This document shows positions 5,809-11,147 of a DNA stretch of 11,147 nt, piece by piece (the stretch's first letter is position 1; each line of letters begins with the position of its first letter). Source of the stretch: an uncultured Bacilli bacterium (GTDB lineage: Bacteria; Bacillota_I; Bacilli_A; RF39; UBA660); NCBI GenBank assembly GCA_947625395.1, contig CANQOD010000026.1, positions 1 through 11,147 on the forward strand. Reading direction: 5' to 3'. Below the pieces are notes generated by a model. It did no database searches, had not been told where the DNA came from, and worked only from the letters and a program-made list of their open reading frames with translations. The position numbers and the translations under genes were made by a program.

Positions 5809-6570
5809 ATGTTAGAAATCAAAGACTTAACAGTGCAAACAACGGATATTGGAAAAGTAATTTTAAATGATTTTTCACTTTCGATTCAAGAGGGGGAAAT
5901 TCATGCGATTATGGGACCAAATGGAACGGGAAAAAGTACGCTTTCCAAAGTCTTGTTGCGGCATCCTGCTTATCAAGTTACCTCTGGCAGTATGCAGTGG
6001 AATGGCACAGATTTATTATCACTTACAACCGATGAAGTTGCTCGTCTTGGTATCTTTCTTTGCATGCAGGACCCTGTTGTCATTGAGGGTGTTACGACCA
6101 GTGACTTTTTAAGAGAAGCTCTTTATGAAAAAACAAAAGAACGTGTAGACTTGTATTCTTTTATTAAGGAAATTGAAACTGCTACCAAACAACTTTCTTT
6201 CAAAGAAGAAGTCATTCATCAATCGGTCAATCAAGGCTTATCAGGAGGAGAAAAAAAGAAGAGCGAAATCTTACAGATGCTGTTGTTAAAGCCACAACTG
6301 ATTCTTTTAGATGAACTAGATTCAGGACTTGATGTAGATAGTTTGAAAGAAGTCTGTGCTGTTTTGAATACTTATTTGAAAGAAAATCCAAAAACTTCTG
6401 TTTTAATGATTACCCATTATAGTCGTATTTTAGAGTATCTTCATCCGGATTTTGTTCATAAAATGGTCGATGGTAAAATCGTTGCCACAGGTGATTTTCA
6501 ACTTGCCCATCAAATAGAAATGGAAGGTTATCAGGTAAACGAACAGGCTTTAGGAGTCCCTTATGAATAA
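5809..6570 (+). CDS. sufC: SufC, ABC-type ATPase of Fe-S cluster assembly
   Basis: SufC is the cytosolic ATPase of the SufBCD scaffold. ATP-driven dimerisation remodels SufB-SufD so that an iron-sulfur cluster can form. This 253-residue protein is full length. It shows Walker A GPNGTGKST (36-44), Q-loop Gln87 in CMQDP, the SUF-typical signature LSGGEKKK (144-151), Walker B LILLDE (164-169), D-loop SGLD (172-175) and switch His203 (ITHYSR). The GEKKK signature and the LDELDSGLD block separate it from transport ATPases. The ATG lies five nt after AAGGTG. It is the first gene of a five-gene operon, and its end overlaps sufD by 8 nt, consistent with co-translation of the partner proteins. Confidence 0.95.
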   Translation: MLEIKDLTVQTTDIGKVILNDFSLSIQEGEIHAIMGPNGTGKSTLSKVLLRHPAYQVTSGSMQWNGTDLLSLTTDEVARLGIFLCMQDPVVIEGVTTSDFLREALYEKTKERVDLYSFIKEIETATKQLSFKEEVIHQSVNQGLSGGEKKKSEILQMLLLKPQLILLDELDSGLDVDSLKEVCAVLNTYLKENPKTSVLMITHYSRILEYLHPDFVHKMVDGKIVATGDFQLAHQIEMEGYQVNEQALGVPYE

Positions 6571-7201
6571 AATAGAAGTAAAGGAAAAAGTAACTGGAAC
6601 AGTCACGAAAAAGCCACGAGAGAAAAAAGTTACCTATGTATTTTTAAGTGATGCCGATTTTACAATCCAACTAGAAATTGGAAAGGACCAAGAAGTAGAA
6701 GTCTTTCATTATGGAAAAGATTGCTCAGGACAAATCAAAGTTCTTTTAAAAGGTGAAAAGGCTAGTATCATTTATCATTACAATACGATAAATATGCAAA
6801 AAAATCACGTCATCGCTGCAGTGGAACATCTTGCGAAAAATACCAACAGTCATCTGCACTTTCATGGCTTTAATCAAGAGCAAAATCTCCTGCGTTTTCA
6901 AATCGATGTTACGATTCCAAAGGGCATGACCGAAGCGGTTGCCTATCAAGAAAATAGAATTTATAACCGAACCCAAGGAACAAGTCAAATTTTACCGAAC
7001 CTTTATATAGATGAATATGACGTGGTTGCGAATCATGAGTCCTACATTGGACCGTTTGAAGAATCTATCCTTTTTTATATGCAATCAAGAGGATTGAGTC
7101 GACCTAAAATAGAGCAATTATTACTAGAAGGTCTTTTCATTCAAAAAGGATTGACCGAAGAAGAGAAAGTTTCTTTTTTCCAAGGAAGAAAGGAGGGATA
7201 A
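6563..7201 (+). CDS. sufD: SufD, short form, scaffold partner of SufB and SufC
   Basis: This 212-residue protein is about half the length usual for SufD (more than 400 in many bacteria). The family's N-terminal helical domain seems absent. Residues from about 22 to 150 look like the beta-helix core, and residues 155-195 form the C-terminal SufB/SufD domain, with the block GPFEESILFYMQSRGLS (163-179). His158, in VANHESYIG, fits the conserved histidine that helps bind the cluster in the SufB-SufD interface. The start at 6563 has AGGAG six nt upstream. No frameshift or leftover N-terminal sequence is visible: sufC ends 8 nt into it, so the short form looks native rather than broken. It should form the SufBC2D complex with the neighbouring products. 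A second SufB-like protein is the alternative reading. Confidence 0.83.
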   Translation: MNKIEVKEKVTGTVTKKPREKKVTYVFLSDADFTIQLEIGKDQEVEVFHYGKDCSGQIKVLLKGEKASIIYHYNTINMQKNHVIAAVEHLAKNTNSHLHFHGFNQEQNLLRFQIDVTIPKGMTEAVAYQENRIYNRTQGTSQILPNLYIDEYDVVANHESYIGPFEESILFYMQSRGLSRPKIEQLLLEGLFIQKGLTEEEKVSFFQGRKEG

Positions 7202-7202
7202 T

Positions 7203-8399
7203 ATGAACCGAGAAGATTTTCCTTTTTTAAAGAAAGGAATCATTTACTTTGATAATGGCGCTACCAGTTTAAAACCCAAAGTAGTCTTAGATGCCATGAA
7301 TGATTATTATGAAAACTATGCAGCGAATATTCATCGTGGTGATTATGAAACTTCCTATCAAGCAAGTGAACGTTATGAACAAGCAAGAGAAGCAGTCAAG
7401 AACTTTATTCATGCACAAGAAAAAGAAGAAATTGTTTTTACCAAAGGAACGACGGATAGCTTAAATAAAATTGTTTTTGGTTTCTTTAAAAAAGTCTTAA
7501 AAGCGGGCGATGAAGTTTTGCTGACGAAAGCCGAACACGCTTCTCTTATTTTACCTTTTTTAATGTTAGAAAAAGAAATTGGAATTCGGCTTGTTTATGT
7601 GCCACTTGCAAGGGATTATTCATTTTCTTATGAAAACTTTTTAAAGAGTGTGACAGAAAAAACAAAAGTTGTCGCGATTGCGGGCGTATCCAATGTTGTA
7701 GGAGATTATCGCCCCATCCATCAAATTGGCGCTTACTGTAAAGAGCATCATCTTTATTTTTTAGTAGATGGCGCGCAAAGTGTTCCACATACCAAGACAG
7801 ATGTCTTAAAAGATAACATTGATTTTCTTGCTTTTTCGAGTCATAAAATGTTAGGACCTACTGGGGTTGGGGTTCTTTATGGGCGAAGAGCACTTTTGGA
7901 GCAAATGGAACCACTTGAATATGGTGGAGATATGAATAACAGTTTTACATCAGAGGGGGATTTAACACTGAAAAAAATTCCAACTCGTTTAGAAGCGGGG
8001 ACTCCTCCTATTGCCGAAGTGTTTGGCTTACAAGCAGCAATTGGCTATTTAGAACAGCTTGGGATGGAGAAGATTGAACAGTATGAACAGGAACTCAAAG
8101 CCTATTTTTTAGAAAAAATCAAAGAAGTTCCTCAAGTTGAAGTGTATAATGCGAAAGTCAAAGGTGGTAATGTTATTTTTAATATTCGCGATGTTTTCAG
8201 TCAAGATGCTGCGATTTATTTGAATCATTTTCATATTTGTGTTCGTGCTGGAACACATTGTGCAAAGGCACTCAAGGAAGAGTTGCCTGTTCAAAATACC
8301 GTGCGTGCAAGCTTCTATTTTTATAATACAAAAGAGGAAATTGACTGTTTGATTGCAGCTTTAAAGCAAAGTGATACACTTTATGATGTGATTTTATAG
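7203..8399 (+). CDS. sufS: SufS, group II cysteine desulfurase
   Basis: SufS is a PLP enzyme that turns L-cysteine into alanine and leaves a persulfide on its own cysteine, supplying sulfur for cluster assembly. The 398-residue length is typical. Lys215 in FSSHKMLGPTGVG should carry PLP as a Schiff base. His112 (KAEHAS) should stack on the ring, and Asp189 and Gln192 (VDGAQS) should bind the cofactor. Cys353 in RAGTHCAKAL is the catalytic cysteine. The residue after Lys355 is Ala where Pro is common, a minor change. The ATG at 7203 is one nt beyond the sufD stop and follows GGAGG. With sufU immediately downstream, this is the SufS-SufU arrangement of Bacillota. The stop TAG (8397-8399) forms part of the sufU ribosome binding site. 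Confidence 0.95.
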   Translation: MNREDFPFLKKGIIYFDNGATSLKPKVVLDAMNDYYENYAANIHRGDYETSYQASERYEQAREAVKNFIHAQEKEEIVFTKGTTDSLNKIVFGFFKKVLKAGDEVLLTKAEHASLILPFLMLEKEIGIRLVYVPLARDYSFSYENFLKSVTEKTKVVAIAGVSNVVGDYRPIHQIGAYCKEHHLYFLVDGAQSVPHTKTDVLKDNIDFLAFSSHKMLGPTGVGVLYGRRALLEQMEPLEYGGDMNNSFTSEGDLTLKKIPTRLEAGTPPIAEVFGLQAAIGYLEQLGMEKIEQYEQELKAYFLEKIKEVPQVEVYNAKVKGGNVIFNIRDVFSQDAAIYLNHFHICVRAGTHCAKALKEELPVQNTVRASFYFYNTKEEIDCLIAALKQSDTLYDVIL

Positions 8400-8407
8400 G
8401 AGGAAGT

Positions 8408-8824
8408 ATGGACCCAGAGTTAAAACGAGAATTGATTTTAGAAAATTATCAACATCCGTTTCATAAACAATTGAAGCGAGATGGATATCTTGTAGAGAAT
8501 GCGAACAATGAAAGTTGTATTGATAATTTAGATATTTCTATCAAGATAGAGGATGGGCAAATTGTAGATGCTACTTTTGATGGAGAAGCTTGTGCAATTT
8601 CAACATCAGCAACTTCTATGTTATTACGAAAAATCATTGGCAAGAAAGTTGATGAAGTGAAGATGCTTCTCGAAAACTATGAAAATATGATTCAAGAGGA
8701 ACCTTATAATGAGGCGCTTTTGGAAGAACTTTTAGCTTATCAAGATATTCATTTACAACCGAATAGAAAAACTTGTGCATTGTTGCCAGCCAATGCGATT
8801 CGAACGATTTTAAAACAATTGTAG
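8408..8824 (+). CDS. sufU: SufU, zinc-dependent sulfur acceptor of SufS
   Basis: SufU accepts the persulfide from SufS using a zinc-bound cysteine and passes it to the SufBCD scaffold. It replaces SufE in Bacillota. The 138-residue protein keeps the four expected zinc ligands: Cys37 and Asp39 (SCID), Cys62 (GEACAIS) and Cys123 (KTCALL). The GEACAISTSATSML block is typical of the IscU-like fold, and the linker region between the second and last ligand cysteines (residues 80-115) is as long as in SufU rather than IscU. The ATG follows AGGAGG (8398-8403), which overlaps the sufS stop. No separate sufE or iscU is present in the window. Confidence 0.93.
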   Translation: MDPELKRELILENYQHPFHKQLKRDGYLVENANNESCIDNLDISIKIEDGQIVDATFDGEACAISTSATSMLLRKIIGKKVDEVKMLLENYENMIQEEPYNEALLEELLAYQDIHLQPNRKTCALLPANAIRTILKQL

Positions 8825-8834
8825 AAAGGGAATT

Positions 8835-10142
8835 ATGGAATTAAAAGGACTTAATGAGAACACAATTTTAGAGATTTCAAAGCACAAGAAGGAAGAGCCG
8901 TGGGTTTTAGAGTACCGTAAGAAAGCTTTTCAGTCTTTTCAAAAACAAGAAGAACCTTCTTTTGGTCCTTCTTTTTCCCTTGATTTTTCAAAAATCACCT
9001 ATTATAAAAGTCAAGAAGAGAAGCTTGTATCTGATTGGAAAAGTGTGATGAAGCCAATTCGCTGTGAGCTCCAAGACTTAGGGGTAATAGAAAGTGAAAA
9101 ACACTTAGATGGCATGGGTGTGCAATATGAAAGTGAAGTCATTTATCATAAAATGATTGAAGAGCTGGAGAAAAAACATGTTATCTTTACTTCTATTGAA
9201 GAAGGATTAAGAAACTATAAGGAGATTGCCCTGAAATATTTTGGGAAAATTGTGTCATTTGAAGAAAATAAGTATGCGGCATTAAATAGTTCGGTTTTTA
9301 GTGGGGGTAGTTTTATTTATATTCCTCCTCATACGAAATTGGACCGACCTCTTCAAAGTTATTTTCGCATCAATAGTCGGGGGATGGGACAGTTTGAGAG
9401 AACGTTGATTATTGTTGATGATGATAGTGAACTTCATTATATTGAGGGATGTACTGCACCAACTTATAGTGATGATTCTCTTCATGCAGCAGTCGTAGAA
9501 ATTTATGTTGGAAAGGGAAGCAAGTGTCGTTATAGTACTATTCAGAACTGGGCACCGAATGTGTATAACTTAGTGACGAAGCGTGCACTTGTTGACCAAG
9601 ACGGATTGATGGAATGGATTGATGGTAATATTGGCTCTAAAGTTACGATGAAATATCCTTGTTGTGTATTAAAAGGAGACAATAGTGAGGGCGTTTGTAT
9701 TACGATTGGTGTTGCTAAAAAAGGACAAATTCAAGATACAGGTGCTAGAATGATTCATCTAGGAAAAAATACGAAAAGTAAAATTATATCTAAAAGTATT
9801 AGCTCTTTGGGTGGGAATGCCACTTACCGTGGAAAAGTGGATATCAAAGAAAGCGCTACCAAAAGTCTTGCTTTTGTCAAATGTGATACGCTGATTTTAG
9901 ATCAGAATTCTAAAAGTGATACTATTCCGACCAATATTGTCAGAAATGAGAGTAGTTCTCTTGAACATGAAGCAACGGTTTCTAAGATTAAGGAAAGCCA
10001 TCTGTTCTATTTAATGAGTCGAGGATTGAACCTTGAAAAAGCAACAGAATTGATTATCTTAGGTTTTATCGAGAAGTTTCGTAAGGAATTGCCGGTGGAA
10101 TATGCGGTGGAGCTCAATCAACTTCTTAAAAAAAATTTATAA
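8835..10142 (+). CDS. sufB: SufB, Fe-S cluster scaffold protein
   Basis: SufB is the cluster-building subunit of the SufBC2D complex. The 435-residue protein is slightly shorter than many (about 465). An N-terminal helical region (1 to about 120) is followed by a long beta-helix and the C-terminal SufB/SufD domain. Visible family blocks are GGSFIYIPPHTKL (157-169), the region after GCTAPTYS (205-212), and EHEATVSKIKE (377-387) followed by LFYLMSRGL (390-398). Cys350 in FVKCDTLIL matches the cysteine thought to hold persulfide or cluster at the SufB-SufD interface. The ATG at 8835 is preceded by AAAGGGA ten nt after the sufU stop. It is the last gene of the operon and is followed by a strong terminator. 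Confidence 0.95.
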   Translation: MELKGLNENTILEISKHKKEEPWVLEYRKKAFQSFQKQEEPSFGPSFSLDFSKITYYKSQEEKLVSDWKSVMKPIRCELQDLGVIESEKHLDGMGVQYESEVIYHKMIEELEKKHVIFTSIEEGLRNYKEIALKYFGKIVSFEENKYAALNSSVFSGGSFIYIPPHTKLDRPLQSYFRINSRGMGQFERTLIIVDDDSELHYIEGCTAPTYSDDSLHAAVVEIYVGKGSKCRYSTIQNWAPNVYNLVTKRALVDQDGLMEWIDGNIGSKVTMKYPCCVLKGDNSEGVCITIGVAKKGQIQDTGARMIHLGKNTKSKIISKSISSLGGNATYRGKVDIKESATKSLAFVKCDTLILDQNSKSDTIPTNIVRNESSSLEHEATVSKIKESHLFYLMSRGLNLEKATELIILGFIEKFRKELPVEYAVELNQLLKKNL

Positions 10143-10158
10143 AAAACTGCAAAATTTT

Positions 10159-10196
10159 AAAATCTTTTCTATCCAAGGGAAAGATTTTTTCTTTTT
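10159..10196 (+). terminator. Intrinsic terminator of the SUF operon
   Basis: AAAATCTTTTCT (10159-10170) pairs with GGGAAAGATTTT (10177-10188) through a 12-bp stem containing some G-U pairs, with a 6-nt loop. It is followed by a T-rich tail TTCTTTTTC. It lies 17 nt after the sufB stop. Confidence 0.85.
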
Positions 10197-10253
10197 CTTT
10201 CAAAAAAGGGGATTTGTTTTATAAAATAGCATGAAAAATGAAAAATGTGGCTT

Positions 10254-10282
10254 TTGCGAAATCTTTCTATTTCCGATAAATT
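10254..10282 (+). promoter_or_regulatory. Possible ssb promoter
   Basis: TTGCGA (10254-10259) and TAAATT (10277-10282) are 17 nt apart. Transcription would then start only a few nt before the ribosome binding site. An alternative -10, TATAAA at 10220-10225, has only a poor -35. The short tandem GAAAAAT copies at 10232-10245 have no evident role. The choice between these is uncertain. Confidence 0.25.
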
Positions 10283-10291
10283 AGGAAAGTG

Positions 10292-10303
10292 AAAGGAGGT
10301 GAT
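10292..10303 (+). promoter_or_regulatory. Near-perfect Shine-Dalgarno fixing the ssb start
   Basis: AAAGGAGGTGAT is complementary to the anti-Shine-Dalgarno end of 16S rRNA over almost its full length. Its GGAGG core (10295-10299) is seven nt before ATT at 10307. A start at the GTG 10289 would translate through this site and has no usable binding site of its own. Confidence 0.85.
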
Positions 10304-10306
10304 TCT

Positions 10307-10657
10307 ATTTTAAATCAGGTCGTTTTGGTTGGAAGACTGACGAAAGATATAGAAATACGCCAAACAGAATCTGGTAAGGATATAGCGACAATTACGCTTG
10401 CGATTCCAAGAAGTTTTAAAAATATGGAAGGAGAGTATGATACAGATTTTATTGATTGTGTTTTATGGGAAGAAAAAGCAAATCGTACGAAAGAATATTG
10501 CCACAAAGGAGACGTTGTCGGAATTCGAGGTAGAATGCAATCTAGAAAAGTAGAAACAGAAGATGGAAATCGCTATTACCAAGATTTAATTGCTGAAAAA
10601 ATTACGTTTATTACGACCAAGGAACACCCTCAAGAACCTACCAAAATAGAAGAATGA
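10307..10657 (+). CDS. ssb: Single-stranded DNA-binding protein, AUU start
   Basis: This is an OB-fold protein of 116 residues that coats single-stranded DNA in replication, repair or uptake. From the chosen start it reads MLNQVVLVGRLTKD, the standard SSB opening. FIDCVLWEE (48-56, with Trp54) and GDVVGIRGRMQSR (68-80) are typical core blocks. The start codon is ATT, preceded by a near-perfect Shine-Dalgarno at the right distance; no ATG, GTG or TTG is available at that point. The only upstream alternative is GTG 10289, which would add six residues encoded by the ribosome binding site itself. The tail after residue 104 is short and ends KIEE, without the acidic DDDLPF-like tip that recruits partner proteins. 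It is not flanked by rpsF and rpsR, so it may be an accessory paralogue comparable to the shorter B. subtilis SsbB rather than the main replication SSB. Confidence 0.88.
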   Translation: MLNQVVLVGRLTKDIEIRQTESGKDIATITLAIPRSFKNMEGEYDTDFIDCVLWEEKANRTKEYCHKGDVVGIRGRMQSRKVETEDGNRYYQDLIAEKITFITTKEHPQEPTKIEE

Positions 10658-10703
10658 CAGTTACTTATTAGCTAACTTTTATCAAAGAAACCATGGGAAT
10701 TAC

Positions 10704-10722
10704 TATAATAAACCTATATAAT
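10704..10722 (+). promoter_or_regulatory. -10 box(es) of the XRE regulator gene
   Basis: Two perfect TATAAT sequences lie at 10704-10709 and 10717-10722. Neither has a good -35 at 16-18 nt (for the first, ATCAAA at 10681-10686). A promoter here is likely; which box is used is open. Repressors of this family often bind their own promoter, but no clear inverted repeat operator stands out. Confidence 0.5.
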
Positions 10723-10742
10723 TTAATTTTTGGGTGATTGAG

Positions 10743-11090
10743 ATGCTATTAGGAAAGAGAGTAAGAGATTTACGGAAAGAAAAGGGGTTAACGCAACAAG
10801 AACTAGGAGATTTGATTAATGTAACAAAAGTGAGTATTTGTTGCTATGAAAATGGAACGAGAATGCCTACCATTGATACGCTTTTGGAATTAGGAAAAGT
10901 ATTTGGTGTAAGCATTGATTATTTTTTGGGTCGTGATCAGGCTGTGAATCATCATGAAGATAGTTATTTTTACCTTGCTGAAGAAGAAATTAAAATTATT
11001 GAAGAATTAAGAAAACATGAAAATCTTTATGATAAGTTAATAGAGGACCCTAAACGGACTGTGGAATTGATTGATAAAAAAGTTAGATAA
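10743..11090 (+). CDS. XRE-family (Cro/CI-type) transcriptional regulator
   Basis: A 115-residue DNA-binding protein. Residues 1-62 form a helix-turn-helix of the XRE type: KRVRDLRKEKGLTQQEL (5-21), a recognition helix around 28-36 (TKVSICCYE), then ENGTRMPTIDTL and the common end FGVSIDYFLG (54-63). The remaining 50 residues are charged and helical and probably serve dimerisation. The ATG at 10743 is preferred, since GGGTGAT (10732-10738) four nt upstream can act as ribosome binding site. GTG 10734 would add three residues and lies within that site. The gene has its own -10 boxes and appears to be a single unit. Its target is unknown; the adjacent ssb is only a possibility. Two adjacent cysteines (33-34) in the recognition helix are unusual. 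Confidence 0.88.
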   Translation: MLLGKRVRDLRKEKGLTQQELGDLINVTKVSICCYENGTRMPTIDTLLELGKVFGVSIDYFLGRDQAVNHHEDSYFYLAEEEIKIIEELRKHENLYDKLIEDPKRTVELIDKKVR

Positions 11091-11106
11091 GAAAATTGCT
11101 TTGGTT

Positions 11107-11147
11107 AGAAGATGAGTAAGAGATGAAAGTCTTCTTTTGCTTTTTTT
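11107..11147 (+). terminator. Probable terminator at the right edge
   Basis: AGAAGA (11107-11112) pairs with TCTTCT (11130-11135) over a long loop and is followed by TTTGCTTTTTTT to the window end. The stem is short and its loop is large, so it is moderate evidence. It fits the end of the regulator transcript. Confidence 0.5.

Noticed and set aside
3065..9485. Short minus-strand and second-frame ORFs within the glycan and SUF genes
   Set aside because: All lie inside well-supported plus-strand genes, lack good ribosome binding sites and have compositions expected of antisense or shifted readings.
1..11147. CRISPR arrays, insertion sequences, integrases, tRNAs and rRNAs
   Set aside because: No regularly spaced repeats, transposase or integrase-like proteins, or tRNA/rRNA signatures were seen on either strand.

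Overview
The window is low-GC DNA (roughly one third G+C by eye) with strong AAGGAGG-type ribosome binding sites, sigma-A-like promoters and A/T-rich intrinsic terminators. All complete genes lie on the plus strand. TGA is used as a stop (for example at 1938-1940 and 3885-3887) and TGG for Trp, so the standard bacterial code applies and Mycoplasma-type recoding does not. The SUF operon in the order sufC-sufD-sufS-sufU-sufB, with the SufU-type sulfur acceptor, points to Bacillota (Firmicutes), probably a Bacilli or Erysipelotrichia-like lineage. Genus cannot be read from the sequence.

Region 1 (about 1-4812) starts with a divergent promoter region. A minus-strand gene begins at the left edge, and a four-gene, translationally coupled glycan cassette runs rightwards. 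The cassette encodes a fused SDR-epimerase/TIM-barrel sugar isomerase, a soluble DPM1-like glycosyltransferase, a DAO-family FAD oxidoreductase with a cysteine cluster, and a membrane-anchored GtrB-like glycosyltransferase. The set looks like a pathway that makes and transfers an unusual sugar to a lipid carrier or surface polymer. The oxidoreductase gene contains a run of eight G in an otherwise AT-rich gene. Gaining or losing one G would stop translation almost at once, so this is a candidate ON/OFF phase-variation switch.

Region 2 (4813-5158) has no gene. It holds a promoter, a strongly structured RNA of about 150-200 nt whose architecture resembles 6S RNA, and an intrinsic terminator. It is followed by an unrecognised 178-residue protein gene (5159-5695).

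Region 3 (5718-10196) is a complete SUF iron-sulfur assembly operon. It has a consensus extended -10 promoter, tight gene spacing and a clear terminator. SufC (ATPase), a short SufD lacking the usual N-terminal domain, and SufB form the scaffold. SufS (cysteine desulfurase) and SufU (zinc sulfurtransferase) supply sulfur. The catalytic residues expected for each are present.

Region 4 (10197-11147) carries a small single-stranded DNA-binding protein, apparently initiated at a rare AUU codon behind a near-perfect Shine-Dalgarno, then a small XRE-family repressor and a probable terminator at the right edge.
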